This document shows, piece after piece, positions 11,197-21,872 of a stretch of DNA of 64,000 nucleotides. This stretch comes from Corynebacterium comes. GTDB lineage: Bacteria; Actinomycetota; Actinomycetes; Mycobacteriales; Mycobacteriaceae. A program made the translations under genes and the position numbers. Location: positions 1,054,001 to 1,118,000 of the forward strand of contig NZ_CP046453.1 of assembly GCF_009734405.1 (NCBI RefSeq). Reading direction: 5' to 3'. The notes beneath the pieces are model-generated. The model was not told the origin of the DNA, did not search any database, and was given only the letters and a program-made list of their open reading frames with translations. Every line of letters starts with the position of its first letter. Positions within the stretch are counted from its first letter, which is position 1.

Positions 11197-12341
11197 CCTC
11201 CACCACCTTCGTCCACACCTCTGACCTGCAACTCGGCATGACCCGCTGGTTCCTCGACGCGGATGCCCAGGGGCGTTTCGATGACGCCCGGTTGCGTGCC
11301 ATCGACCGCCTGGGGGAGGTCGCCGTGGAACACGGCGCGGCGTTCATCGTGGTGGCCGGCGACGTGTTCGAACACAACTCGCTTTCTGAGCGGGTGACCG
11401 GGCGCGCCCTGGAACGCCTGAGATCCCTACCGGTACCCGTCCACCTCCTGCCCGGCAACCATGACCCCCTGGTGGCGGACTCGATCTTCTACCGGACCGA
11501 CGGGGAGGAGGGGGTCACGGTGCTGGCAGATTCCGAGCCCGTGACCGTGGCGCCGGGCGTGGAGATAGTCGCCGCCCCGCTGCTGTCCAAGCGGGCCACC
11601 ACCGACCTGGTGCACCAGGCACTCGAGCCGTTGGCGCCGACCGACGGCATCCGGATCCTCGTCGGCCACGGTCAGGCGGAGTCCCGCTCCAACGAGATCA
11701 CCCCGGACCTCATCGACCTGGCGGCCCTGGAAGCCCGGCTCGCCGACGGCACGGTGGACTACGCCGCGCTGGGCGACACCCACTCCGCCCAGCCGGTCGG
11801 CGACACCGGCCGCGTGTGGTACTCCGGCACCCCGGAAACCACCGACTTCCACGAGCCACGCCTGGGGCTGCAGGCCGGCGAGCACAACTCCGGCAACGCG
11901 CTGGTGGTCACGGTCTCCAAGTCCTCGGCCACCGACGCCACGGTCGAGGTGGCGGAGGTGCACGTGGGGGAGTGGACCTTCGAGGCCCTCGACCGGGAGC
12001 TGGCCTCGAAGGAGGACGTCGAGGAGTTCCTCTCCGCCCTGGACGCCTTCCCGAACAAGGACCGCACCGTGATCAAGTACGGACTTCGCGGCACCCTCAC
12101 CATGTCGGCCACGCGTCGCCTCGAGACGGGTCTCGCGGAACGTCGCCCCGTCTTCGCGGCCCTCTACGAACGTGAGAGACTCACCGACCTGCACCTCGAA
12201 CCGGGGGCCGAGGAGCTCGCCGCCCTGGGCGTCAGCGGTTTCGCCGCCGCGGCGCTCGCGGAGCTGGTGGACTCCGCCGAGGCCGACCCCACCGCGCGCG
12301 ACGCCGTCAACCTGTTCTTCCGCCTGTCGAAGGAGTCCTAG
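11193..12341 (+). CDS. SbcD-like metallophosphoesterase (exonuclease subunit family)
   Basis: A 382-residue calcineurin-fold phosphoesterase of the SbcD/Mre11 class. Metal-site motifs in order are TSDLQLGM (motif I, with Gln where SbcD has His), GDVFEHN, GNHDPL, GHGQ and GDTH. The two changes from the usual D-x-H and G-H-x-H also occur, as I recall, in the mycobacterial Rv1277 family, so this is a distinct actinobacterial branch rather than a broken gene. It overlaps the SWIM gene by four bases and is followed after five bases by the SbcC-like ATPase, its presumed partner in DNA-end processing. Substrate is not known. Confidence 0.85.
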   Translation: MTSTTFVHTSDLQLGMTRWFLDADAQGRFDDARLRAIDRLGEVAVEHGAAFIVVAGDVFEHNSLSERVTGRALERLRSLPVPVHLLPGNHDPLVADSIFYRTDGEEGVTVLADSEPVTVAPGVEIVAAPLLSKRATTDLVHQALEPLAPTDGIRILVGHGQAESRSNEITPDLIDLAALEARLADGTVDYAALGDTHSAQPVGDTGRVWYSGTPETTDFHEPRLGLQAGEHNSGNALVVTVSKSSATDATVEVAEVHVGEWTFEALDRELASKEDVEEFLSALDAFPNKDRTVIKYGLRGTLTMSATRRLETGLAERRPVFAALYERERLTDLHLEPGAEELAALGVSGFAAAALAELVDSAEADPTARDAVNLFFRLSKES

Positions 12342-12346
12342 AGTTC

Positions 12347-14998
12347 ATGCGTATCCACTCCCTGACCATCGACAACGTCCGCGGAATCGAGCACCTCGAA
12401 CTCCACGGGCTCCCCGAAACCGGCGTCATCGTCATCCACGGCGACAACGAACAGGGCAAGTCCACCATCATGGACGCCCTCAACGTGGTGCTCCACCAGA
12501 AGCACGGCGCGCAGAACAAGGTCACCAAGCCGTTGCGGCCGGTCCACCGGGACGTCTCCCCGTCGGTCTCCCTCACCGCGACCATGGGTCCGGTGACCTT
12601 CACCATTGAAAAGACGTGGTTCCGTGGCAAGAGCGCCCGGCTGACCATCACCTCCCCGCAGCGCGACACTTTCACCGGCGATCAGGCGGAGGCCAGGCTC
12701 GACGAGATCAAGAACGACCACCTCGACGCCGATCTGCTGCACACCCTCTTCCTGCGCCAGGACGACCCGGGCGGCAGCGTCGACACCGTCGGCATCTCCT
12801 CCCTGACCAGGGCATTGGACAGCGCCTCCGGAACGGAAGGCGCCCCAGGCACCGAGGACACCGGCCTGATCGCAGCCGTGGAGAAGGAATACACCCGCTA
12901 CTTCACCGCGGGCACCGGCAAGGAGACCGACGAGCTCAAGACCGCCCGTGCGGACGTCGAGGCCGCCGAGACCGAACGCGCCGAGGCCCACGCACGTGCA
13001 GTGGAACTCGAGAGTTTCGTCCAGTCCCACGACCGGGCCGTCAGCGAGCGCGACCGGGCCCGGACAGAGCTGCCCGCCGCCGTCTCCGAGGAAGCCGAGC
13101 TGGCGGAGAAGGCCCGTCTCGCCGCCGAGGCCGACGCGAGGGCCGGGCGTCTGCGCGAGGAGCTGGAGCGCGCGGAGGGGAACCTGGAGCGTGCCAACGG
13201 CGCCGTCGAGCAACGGCAGTCGCTTGTTGACGCCGTGACGGCCGCCGCCGCCGACCTCGATCGACGCCGCGAGGGCATCGAGGAGACCACCGCCGCCGCG
13301 GCACACGAGGAGGCGCAGCTGACGGAGCTGGGGGCGCAGGTGAAGGCTGCCCAGATCCGGCAGCGTGAGGCGGGCGAACGCCTGCGCGCCGCGCGGGCCA
13401 CCCGGCGACTGGTGGAGGCCGCCGCGCGCCGGGACGAGTTGGCGGCCCAGCTGGAGAAGGTCAGCGACCTCAACGAGCGGATCCGGGAGCTGCGCGAAAG
13501 GGCCGCCTCCCGGCAGGTCACCGACCAGGACGTCCGGGCGGTCGAGGAGGCGGCAGGGGAGGTCACCATCCAGCGGCGCCTCCGGGAACAGGCCGCCGCC
13601 AAGCTGCAGCTGACCTCCGCTTCCGCCACCACAGTGAGCGTCGATGGTCAGCCCCTGGATGTGGCTTCCGAGGGCGTGGCCGTGGAGCTGCGCGACGGCA
13701 CCGAGGTCACCATCGGTGAGATCACCGCCCGGTACGTCGCAGGCTTCTCCGATTCAGTGACCGGGGAAGACCAGGTGGCTGCAGCGGAGATGAAGCTGGG
13801 CGATCTGTTGGCTGAACTGGACTGCGAAGATCCGGACGCCGTGCGCGCAGCCCGAGACGCCGCCCGGGAGATCAGCGATGAACTCTCCTCACTCACCCGC
13901 GACCGCACAACACTGCTCTCCGGCGAAGACCCCGAGTCCCTGGCTGCCGAACACGCCCGCCTGGCCGGGGAGTTGGCGGATGCTGACCTTCCGTCCGACC
14001 TGGACACCGCTGCCGCCGCGGCCCAGGTCCGCGAGGCGGAGGAGGCACAGGACTCCGCGGGTGAGGAGGTGACCACACTCGACGCCACCCTCACCCCGTG
14101 GCGCGACCGGAAGGCCAGGCTCGCCCTGACCGAACTGACCACCCGCATCGAGGCCGCCGAGGTCGCCCTGAACCTGGCGGAGGAGAATCTGGCGGCGGCG
14201 GAGAAGAAGGGGAGCGTCGCGGACCTGGCCGCCGACGTCGAGAAGGCGAGGGATGCCCGCCTCGCGGCCGCCGAAAGGCTCCGGTTGGCCGAGGCTGAGG
14301 TCGCCGCCGCAGACCCGAAGCTGGCTAAGAGCCTGCACGAGGGGGCCGTCGCACGGGTCGAGAGCCTGCGGGGGGCGACCAGTCGCGCGGACACCCAGCT
14401 CGCCGAGCTCAAGGGCCGCATCGAGATGGCCACCGGTGCCGCCGAAAGACTGGAGAAGGCCGAGGCCGCCCTGGAGGCGGCCCGGCGCCGACTGGATTCC
14501 GTGGACCGTCGTGCGCAGGCGGTGCGTCTGCTGCGGGAGACCCTCCACCGTCACCGCGACGTCGTGCGCGCACGCTATGCGCAGCCCTTCGCGGATCAGC
14601 TCGGCCGCCTGGCGCGTACCGTCTTCGGCCACGACGTCGAGTTCACCCTCTCCGAGGGGCTCGAGGTGACCAAGCGCAGCATCGGCGACAACACGGTGCC
14701 GCTGGAGGATCTCTCGGGCGGGGCGAAGGAGCAGCTGGCGATTCTCACCCGTTTCGCCATCGCCGGTCTGGTCTCCCAGGATTCGGGTGACGGGCAGGTG
14801 CCGGTACCCGTGGTCGTCGATGATTCGCTCGGTTCCACGGACCCGTCCCGGCTCCAGCTGATGTCGACGCTGTTCACGGAAATGGGCAAGAACTCCCAGG
14901 TCATCGTCCTGACGTGCGTGCCGCAGCGCTACGAGCGGGTCGTCGGGCGCACCGAGTACCCGATCGCGGAACTGAAGTCGACGGGCATGCTGCTGTAG
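12347..14998 (+). CDS. SbcC/RecF-like AAA ATPase with coiled coils, no zinc hook
   Basis: An 883-residue SMC/Rad50-type ATPase. The N-terminal head begins MRIHSLTIDNVRGIEHLEL with Walker A GDNEQGKST (residues about 33-41). Long Ala/Glu/Arg-rich coiled coils run over about 185-425 and 485-770. The C-terminal head has the ABC signature LSGGAKEQLAILTRF and Walker B VPVVVDDSLGSTDPSR. The apex lacks the CxxC zinc hook of Rad50/SbcC; instead residues about 428-470 look like a small beta-rich domain (TVSVDGQPLDV then VAVELRDGTEVTIG). It is the last gene of the four-gene operon and would partner the phosphoesterase before it. It resembles the mycobacterial Rv1278 type more than canonical SbcC. Confidence 0.85.
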   Translation: MRIHSLTIDNVRGIEHLELHGLPETGVIVIHGDNEQGKSTIMDALNVVLHQKHGAQNKVTKPLRPVHRDVSPSVSLTATMGPVTFTIEKTWFRGKSARLTITSPQRDTFTGDQAEARLDEIKNDHLDADLLHTLFLRQDDPGGSVDTVGISSLTRALDSASGTEGAPGTEDTGLIAAVEKEYTRYFTAGTGKETDELKTARADVEAAETERAEAHARAVELESFVQSHDRAVSERDRARTELPAAVSEEAELAEKARLAAEADARAGRLREELERAEGNLERANGAVEQRQSLVDAVTAAAADLDRRREGIEETTAAAAHEEAQLTELGAQVKAAQIRQREAGERLRAARATRRLVEAAARRDELAAQLEKVSDLNERIRELRERAASRQVTDQDVRAVEEAAGEVTIQRRLREQAAAKLQLTSASATTVSVDGQPLDVASEGVAVELRDGTEVTIGEITARYVAGFSDSVTGEDQVAAAEMKLGDLLAELDCEDPDAVRAARDAAREISDELSSLTRDRTTLLSGEDPESLAAEHARLAGELADADLPSDLDTAAAAAQVREAEEAQDSAGEEVTTLDATLTPWRDRKARLALTELTTRIEAAEVALNLAEENLAAAEKKGSVADLAADVEKARDARLAAAERLRLAEAEVAAADPKLAKSLHEGAVARVESLRGATSRADTQLAELKGRIEMATGAAERLEKAEAALEAARRRLDSVDRRAQAVRLLRETLHRHRDVVRARYAQPFADQLGRLARTVFGHDVEFTLSEGLEVTKRSIGDNTVPLEDLSGGAKEQLAILTRFAIAGLVSQDSGDGQVPVPVVVDDSLGSTDPSRLQLMSTLFTEMGKNSQVIVLTCVPQRYERVVGRTEYPIAELKSTGMLL

Positions 14999-15005
14999 GA
15001 ACCAC

Positions 15006-15764
15006 TCAGACAGGGCGTGGATCCCGGAGGTAGAGGTCGGCGGCGTTGTCCCACAGCACGGCCCCCAGCTGGGTGGGATCCACCGCGTGCCCGATGATCT
15101 CCAGGTCGGCGTCCTCGAAAGGCCGGCGGGCCCGGGTGGAGGGCAGGTCGGTGCCGGCCATGAGTGCGGTGGGGTCCACCGCCATGATCGCCCGGATGGC
15201 TTCGGCGGGGTCCATCCGGATGCGCCCGAACCCGGTGGCCTTCACCTTCGCCCCGCGTTCGACCAGGCGGAGGAGCTGTGGAAGTCCGTCCCCGTGCATG
15301 CCGAGGTGGTCGATGCTCACTGCCGGGAGTGCCGCGATCCGCTCCGACAGGCCGTCCAGGTGGCGGGCGTCGATGTAGAGCTCGGCGTGCCAGCCGGCGA
15401 GGTCATGGACCCGTCGGGCGAGGTGGTCGAGATCGTCGAGGGAGGCTGATCCGCCGCGCGCCACATTGAAACGGACCGCCCGCACTCCGGCCGCGTGCAG
15501 CGACAGGATCTCCTCGTCGCCGATGTCGGCCGGGATCTGGGTCACGCCCACGAAGGTGGGGCCGAGGGCCGTGAGGGCATCAACGAGATAGCCCTGGTCG
15601 AAGCCCTGGAAGGAGCCGGAGACCACCGCGCCGCCCGCCACGCCCAGCCCGCCGACGCGGGCCCGGTAGTCGTCGACGGTGAAGGGCGCCGGCAGGTAGC
15701 CGTTGTTCTCCACCATCGGATGCGCCGGGTCGATGACGTGCAGGTGCGCGTCGAAGATCCTCAT
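15006..15764 (-). CDS. Amidohydrolase-family metal-dependent hydrolase (COG3618-like)
   Basis: A 252-residue TIM-barrel hydrolase. It opens with the metal-binding DAHLHVID motif and has a central SIDHLGMHG histidine segment and a late GTDLPSTRARRPF motif whose Asp fits the catalytic acid of 2-pyrone-4,6-dicarboxylate lactonase-like enzymes. Length is slightly short for the family (usually about 270-300). The start ATG at 15764 gives MRIFDAHLH. It converges with the ATPase gene (7-base gap). The substrate cannot be told from sequence; a lactone or cyclic amide is likely for the family. Confidence 0.8.
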   Translation of the reverse strand: MRIFDAHLHVIDPAHPMVENNGYLPAPFTVDDYRARVGGLGVAGGAVVSGSFQGFDQGYLVDALTALGPTFVGVTQIPADIGDEEILSLHAAGVRAVRFNVARGGSASLDDLDHLARRVHDLAGWHAELYIDARHLDGLSERIAALPAVSIDHLGMHGDGLPQLLRLVERGAKVKATGFGRIRMDPAEAIRAIMAVDPTALMAGTDLPSTRARRPFEDADLEIIGHAVDPTQLGAVLWDNAADLYLRDPRPV

Positions 15765-15795
15765 GGCGTCATGCTAACGGGGTCGAGAACGCCTA

Positions 15796-15832
15796 AACCC
15801 CCGTTCCGGCAGCGATGGCTGGAACGGGGGTT
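15796..15832 (-). terminator. Inverted repeat between yceI-facing and amidohydrolase genes
   Basis: AACCCCCGTTCC and GGAACGGGGGTT are perfect 12-base arms around a 13-base loop. On the minus strand it lies just past the yceI stop, where a rho-independent terminator is expected. Confidence 0.75.
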
Positions 15833-15846
15833 CGGGAGAAGAAAGC

Positions 15847-16383
15847 TTAGGCCTGCTTGATGCCGGAGCCGTCGATCTCGATGACGATCTGCTCGGAAAC
15901 CAGGACGCCACCGGAGCCCAGCGGAGCCTGGAAGTCGACGCCGAAGTCCTTGCGGTTGATCTTGGTGGTGGCCTCGAAACCGATGCGGACGTTGCCGAAC
16001 GGATCCTCTTCGACGCCGAAGATCTCCACGTCCAGGGTGACCGGCTTGGTCACGCCCTTCAGGGTCAGGTCGCCGGTGACGGTGCCGGAGTTGCCGGAGA
16101 TGTCGAAGGAGGTGGACTCGAAGGTCATCTCCGGGAACTGCTCGACGGCGAAGAAGTCGTCGCCGCGGACGTGGCCGTCGCGGTCGGCGTTGCCGGTGTT
16201 CACGGAAGCGGTCTTGATGACTGCCTTCACGACGGAAGCGGCCGGGTTGGCCTGGTCGACGACTGCCGAGCCCTCGAACTCCTCGAAGTTGCCGCGGACC
16301 TTGGTAACCATTGCGTGGCGGGCGATGAAGCCGATCTTGGTGTGGGCGGAATCCAGAACCCAGGTGCCGGTGTAGTTGGTCAT
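15847..16383 (-). CDS. YceI-family lipid-binding protein
   Basis: A 178-residue YceI-like lipocalin-fold protein; the family binds polyisoprenoid or other amphiphilic ligands. Markers are the opening GTWVLDSAHTKIGFIARHAM, then VRGNFEEFEG, the central DFFAVEQFPEMTFES and LTLKGVTKPV, and INRKDFGVDF near the C-terminus. There is no signal peptide, so it is cytoplasmic as predicted. GAGGAG lies seven bases before the ATG. Its promoter has a perfect -35 TTGACA (16478-16473, minus) and -10 TAGAGT (16456-16451) 16 bases apart, and the -35 lies inside a RosR-type operator shared with the divergent MarR gene, so it is probably repressed by that regulator and induced by oxidants. Confidence 0.93.
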   Translation of the reverse strand: MTNYTGTWVLDSAHTKIGFIARHAMVTKVRGNFEEFEGSAVVDQANPAASVVKAVIKTASVNTGNADRDGHVRGDDFFAVEQFPEMTFESTSFDISGNSGTVTGDLTLKGVTKPVTLDVEIFGVEEDPFGNVRIGFEATTKINRKDFGVDFQAPLGSGGVLVSEQIVIEIDGSGIKQA

Positions 16384-16463
16384 GCTTTTCTCCTCAGGTT
16401 GTCTCTACATTTTCTGCCGCACCCCGTTCCCGGTGTGCGGTTCCGAGCCTACTCTAGCAAAAG

Positions 16464-16481
16464 TTGATGACTTGTCAACAT
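16464..16481. promoter_or_regulatory. RosR-type operator between yceI and the MarR gene
   Basis: TTGATGACTTGTCAACAT matches 15 of 18 positions of the C. glutamicum RosR consensus as I remember it (TTGTTGAYRYRTCAACWA). It covers the perfect -35 of the yceI promoter (16478-16473, minus) and a possible -35 for the rightward promoter (TTGATG 16464-16469 with GATAAT 16486-16491). One bound dimer could silence both genes. Confidence 0.6.
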
Positions 16482-16621
16482 ATAGGATAATATTCATCTA
16501 CATGAAGAGAGAAGAAGCAGGTGACAGTATGGAAGAAGGGGAGTACCGCGGGATGGAAAGCGGAACGGACAGGCCGTCGGGAATTAGTGACACGACATAT
16601 GGCGGGGCTATAGTCGATGAC

Positions 16622-17131
16622 ATGGCAACCGAGGCTCGTTGGCTCAACGACGAAGAGCAGGCGTTGTGGCGACTCATCCTCGCCGGAATGCGCAAGATCG
16701 ATCGCGTCATGGATGAGACCCTGCTGGCAGGCAGCGACCTCTCCAATTCGGAGTTCTCCGTACTCGTCTCCCTGTCCGAGGCCGCTGAAGGGTGCCTGCG
16801 TCTGCGTGACCTCTGCGCCGGACTCGACTGGGACCGGTCCCGCACGTCCCACCAGATCACCCGCATGGAGCGTCGTGGACTGGTGACCAAGCGCAAGAGC
16901 GAGGGGGATGCCCGCGGCGTCATTGTCTCGTTGACGGACGAAGGCATGCGTCGACTGCGTTCGGCCGCGCCGGAGCACGTGGAGAGCGTTCGGCGGGTGG
17001 TCTTCGACCACATGACCCCCGAGCAGTACACCCACCTCAAGTCGTTCATGGAGGGCGTCGTCGCCGTGGCCAACGTGCCGGGGCATCCGGACTTCAACGG
17101 CACGCTGACAGGTCCCGGTCCGGCCCACTGA
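16622..17131 (+). CDS. rosR: MarR-family transcriptional regulator, RosR-like
   Basis: A MarR-type winged-helix repressor of 169 residues from ATG 16622. The core runs from NSEFSVLVSLSEA through the recognition helix WDRSRTSHQITRMERRGLV and the wing KRKSEGDARGVIVSLTDEG. The orthologue by position and operator is C. glutamicum RosR, a hydrogen-peroxide-responsive MarR protein; no cysteine is present before the wing except CLRLRDLCAG (residues about 59 and 66), candidates for redox sensing. The start is uncertain: the frame is open further upstream, with ATGs at 16502 and 16529. ATG 16622 was chosen because the MarR fold begins there and TATAGT lies seven bases before it; ATG 16502 would follow the GATAAT promoter almost directly. 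Confidence 0.72.
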   Translation: MATEARWLNDEEQALWRLILAGMRKIDRVMDETLLAGSDLSNSEFSVLVSLSEAAEGCLRLRDLCAGLDWDRSRTSHQITRMERRGLVTKRKSEGDARGVIVSLTDEGMRRLRSAAPEHVESVRRVVFDHMTPEQYTHLKSFMEGVVAVANVPGHPDFNGTLTGPGPAH

Positions 17132-17226
17132 GATCAGGGTTTTCTCGGGGTTCTTCCCTATGTCAATCCGTACCGTGAACTGCCATCATGGGGGATAGCA
17201 GATCACGACACGACAAGGAGCCCCAC

Positions 17227-17433
17227 ATGACCGACTTCAACACCCCGATGCACCAGCGCCGCCTGCACCGTTCACTGACGGACCGTTATGTCGCCGGCGT
17301 CCTCGGCGGCATCGCTGAGACCTACGGCTGGAATTCCACCCTGGTGCGAGTCCTCTTCGTAGCATCCTTCCTGCTGCCTGGCCCGCAGGTCCTGGCGTAC
17401 TTCATCGCCTGGATCATCATGCCGAACGGCTAG
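17227..17433 (+). CDS. PspC-domain membrane protein
   Basis: A 68-residue PspC-type protein: a short basic N-terminus (RRLHRSLTDR) followed by the family signature YVAGVLGGIAETYGW and one membrane segment ending IAWIIMPNG. PspC proteins act in envelope-stress responses. AAGGAG ends six bases before the ATG. It is a single-gene unit, closed by the strong hairpin at 17443-17486. Confidence 0.9.
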   Translation: MTDFNTPMHQRRLHRSLTDRYVAGVLGGIAETYGWNSTLVRVLFVASFLLPGPQVLAYFIAWIIMPNG

Positions 17434-17442
17434 GAGACGAAG

Positions 17443-17486
17443 ACACCGCCCGTCCGCCACGTGAGAACGTGGGGGACGGGCGGTGT
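17443..17486. terminator. Strong hairpin after pspC, possibly bidirectional
   Basis: ACACCGCCCGTCC pairs with GGACGGGCGGTGT, with an inner CCACGT/ACGTGG stem. It sits between the stops of the pspC gene and the convergent catC-like gene and could end both transcripts; no long T-tract is visible. Confidence 0.7.
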
Positions 17487-17501
17487 GCGTCGATAAGCGG
17501 T

Positions 17502-17792
17502 CTAGAAGAAGTCGCTGCGGGTGGCGTTCGGGTGCTGCGCCAGCGGGGTGGCCTTGATGGTCATGTACTTGTACATGGGGAAACCGGAGAGCACCTCATG
17601 CAGGTGATCGTTGTCGCGTACGTCGTAGATGGAGTAGTTGGAGTACTCGCCGACCACGCGCCAGATGCCCTTCATCGTGCCCTCCTTCTGGAGGTTGCCG
17701 GAGTACTCCTTCTCGCGGACCTGGAAGTCTGCGACCTGCTCGGGGGTGAGGGACTCGGGGAACGTGACATCCATGCGTGCCAGGAACAACAT
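17502..17792 (-). CDS. Muconolactone delta-isomerase-like protein
   Basis: A 96-residue protein of the CatC family, which isomerises muconolactone in the beta-ketoadipate pathway. It matches the family throughout: MLFLARMDV, then REKEYSGNLQKEG, IWRVVGEYSNYSIYDV, a D-x-LH segment, and the ending YMTIKATPLAQHP. The start MLFL at 17792 fits the family; an earlier ATG at 17807 would add five residues. No catA, catB or other aromatic-degradation gene lies nearby, so the substrate may differ from muconolactone. It sits between a PspC gene and an aconitase gene. Confidence 0.85.
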   Translation of the reverse strand: MLFLARMDVTFPESLTPEQVADFQVREKEYSGNLQKEGTMKGIWRVVGEYSNYSIYDVRDNDHLHEVLSGFPMYKYMTIKATPLAQHPNATRSDFF

Positions 17793-17903
17793 TGCGCGGC
17801 CTTTCATGATGGGGATCAGGGTGACACCTCACCCTACCTGCGGGTCTTCCGGCGGGCTCCGGCGCCACCGGGAGGATGGGCGACGGAGCCGATGCCGCCC
17901 GGA

Positions 17904-20705
<2,802 letters not shown>

Positions 20706-20816
20706 GATGGGCATACCTCTCATGTACTGAGTGGTCGCCTCTACGTGAATACCGCATCCGGCACGGAGGGGAGCCTGCAACCACTCTCGAATGGTCGGGG
20801 TCTGTGGTTGTTGCTT

Positions 20817-20843
20817 CGGGAAGGGTGCCCATCGTCCTTCCCG
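20817..20843. repeat. Hairpin in the acn upstream region
   Basis: CGGGAAGG and CCTTCCCG are perfect 8-base arms around an 11-base loop, in the 200-base stretch between the DUF937 gene and acn. It could end the DUF937 transcript or lie in the acn leader. No T-tract follows. Confidence 0.4.
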
Positions 20844-20864
20844 GGCACCTCAACCCCCAACGTA

Positions 20865-20880
20865 CGTGATCTGGCTCACT
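20865..20880. promoter_or_regulatory. CRP/GlxR-type binding site upstream of acn
   Basis: CGTGA-TCTGGC-TCACT is a GTGA-N6-TCAC palindrome matching the GlxR core. It lies about 160 bases before the acn start codon. GlxR control of acn is known in C. glutamicum; here it is inferred from the motif alone. Confidence 0.5.
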
Positions 20881-20905
20881 TCCGCCCCGGTTTCCCGGGC
20901 CCTGC

Positions 20906-21484
20906 TTATCGACGCCCCCCGCCCAGCAACCCGCCGAGCAGGTCACCGAAGATGCCGCCGCCCATGCCCTCGAGCGGAGAGCCCGAGGCCTGCGTGGAGG
21001 TGGGCCCGGAGCTGGGGCCGCCGCCGAGCACCTGGCCGAGGATCTGCTCGAGCAGACCACCCTGCGGGGACGTCTCCGTGGAGCCGCGTTGCTGGAGTCG
21101 GCCGGCCAACCAGGACATGGCCAGCGGGGCGAGGATGGGCAGCAGCTTCTTCACCAGATCGCTGCCGCCGGCCACACCTCCGAGCTGGTGGACCACCTGC
21201 TCCTCCTTCGAACCGAAGACGTGGTGGGCGATCTTCGCGCCGTCGGCGGTGTCGATGGCCTCGACGTCGACGTCGCCCTCCGCCAGGGAGGGGTCATGCT
21301 TGCCCAGGGCGCTGGCGAGCGAGTCCCGGCCCTCCGGGGCCTGGGCATTGGCGCCCATGCCCATGAGCAGCGCGGGGAGTACGGTCTCTGCGGCCTGGCG
21401 GACCTTGTTCGGGTCCTCGCCGAGCTGGCCGGCGATACGGTCGATGGGCAGGGAGGACAGGAACTGGTTGATGTTGTCGGTCAT
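20906..21484 (-). CDS. DUF937-type protein
   Basis: A 192-residue protein beginning MTDNINQFLSSLPIDRIAGQLGE. The helical, Ala/Gly-rich body with LPALLMGMGAN, HHVFG, and a middle hydrophobic KKLLPILAPLAMSWLAG stretch fits the DUF937 family, whose function is unknown. The C-terminus is a Gly-rich tail (GGGIFGDLLGGLLGGGRR). The start ATG 21484 was chosen by family fit; the open frame upstream has no domain. It precedes acn on the same strand with a 200-base gap, so probably a separate unit. Confidence 0.75.
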   Translation of the reverse strand: MTDNINQFLSSLPIDRIAGQLGEDPNKVRQAAETVLPALLMGMGANAQAPEGRDSLASALGKHDPSLAEGDVDVEAIDTADGAKIAHHVFGSKEEQVVHQLGGVAGGSDLVKKLLPILAPLAMSWLAGRLQQRGSTETSPQGGLLEQILGQVLGGGPSSGPTSTQASGSPLEGMGGGIFGDLLGGLLGGGRR

Positions 21485-21647
21485 ACCCTTCAACGGTAGT
21501 CGCGGGGGAGGGTGATGCGCCGTGGTTTCCACTTCGGCCCCCTCTAAGGCCCGTGGGAGCCTGTCCGGGACGCCTTGAGGGGGTCCTAAGCGGACAGGTC
21601 TGACGCGGGAACCGGGTTCCGTCACCCGGCAGGGAGGTCCCCCCGGG

Positions 21648-21688
21648 AAAAATATCAGGGCCCCCCACCTGAACGGTGGGAGGCCCTG
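21648..21688 (-). terminator. Rho-independent terminator after tRNA-Arg
   Basis: On the minus strand CAGGGCCTCCCACC, loop GTTCA, GGTGGGGGGCCCTG (one mismatch) is followed by ATATTTTTC. It is the best-formed intrinsic terminator in the window and lies 30 bases past the tRNA. Confidence 0.9.
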
Positions 21689-21718
21689 ACGGGAACGATG
21701 TCCCGAGACTTCACAGAG

Positions 21719-21791
21719 TGTCCCCGACAGGATTCGAACCTGCGACCTTTGGTACCGGAAACCAGTGCTCTATCCACTGAGCTACGGAGAC
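21719..21791 (-). tRNA. tRNA-Arg (anticodon CCG)
   Basis: The minus strand folds as a 73-base tRNA: acceptor GTCTCCG/CGGGGAC, D-stem GCTC/GAGC, anticodon stem CTGGT/ACCAA around loop TTCCGGT (anticodon CCG), and T-arm GCAGG-TTCGAAT-CCTGT. Discriminator is A; CCA is not encoded. It reads CGG arginine codons and lies 1.8 kb from argS. Confidence 0.95.
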
Positions 21792-21872
21792 ATCGCGGCC
21801 ATCCACAACGGGGATGACAACGGTGAAAGTCTAGCACCCCCCTGGGTGGGAGGCCCAAATCACCCCGGTGTT

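Noticed and set aside
11193..14998. Canonical SbcCD
   Set aside because: Metal-site changes and the missing zinc hook place the pair in a different branch, so the sbcD/sbcC symbols were not used.
16376..16621. Longer N-terminus for the MarR regulator
   Set aside because: The extra sequence has no fold similarity and runs through the operator and yceI promoter. ATG 16502 remains possible and is noted in the entry.
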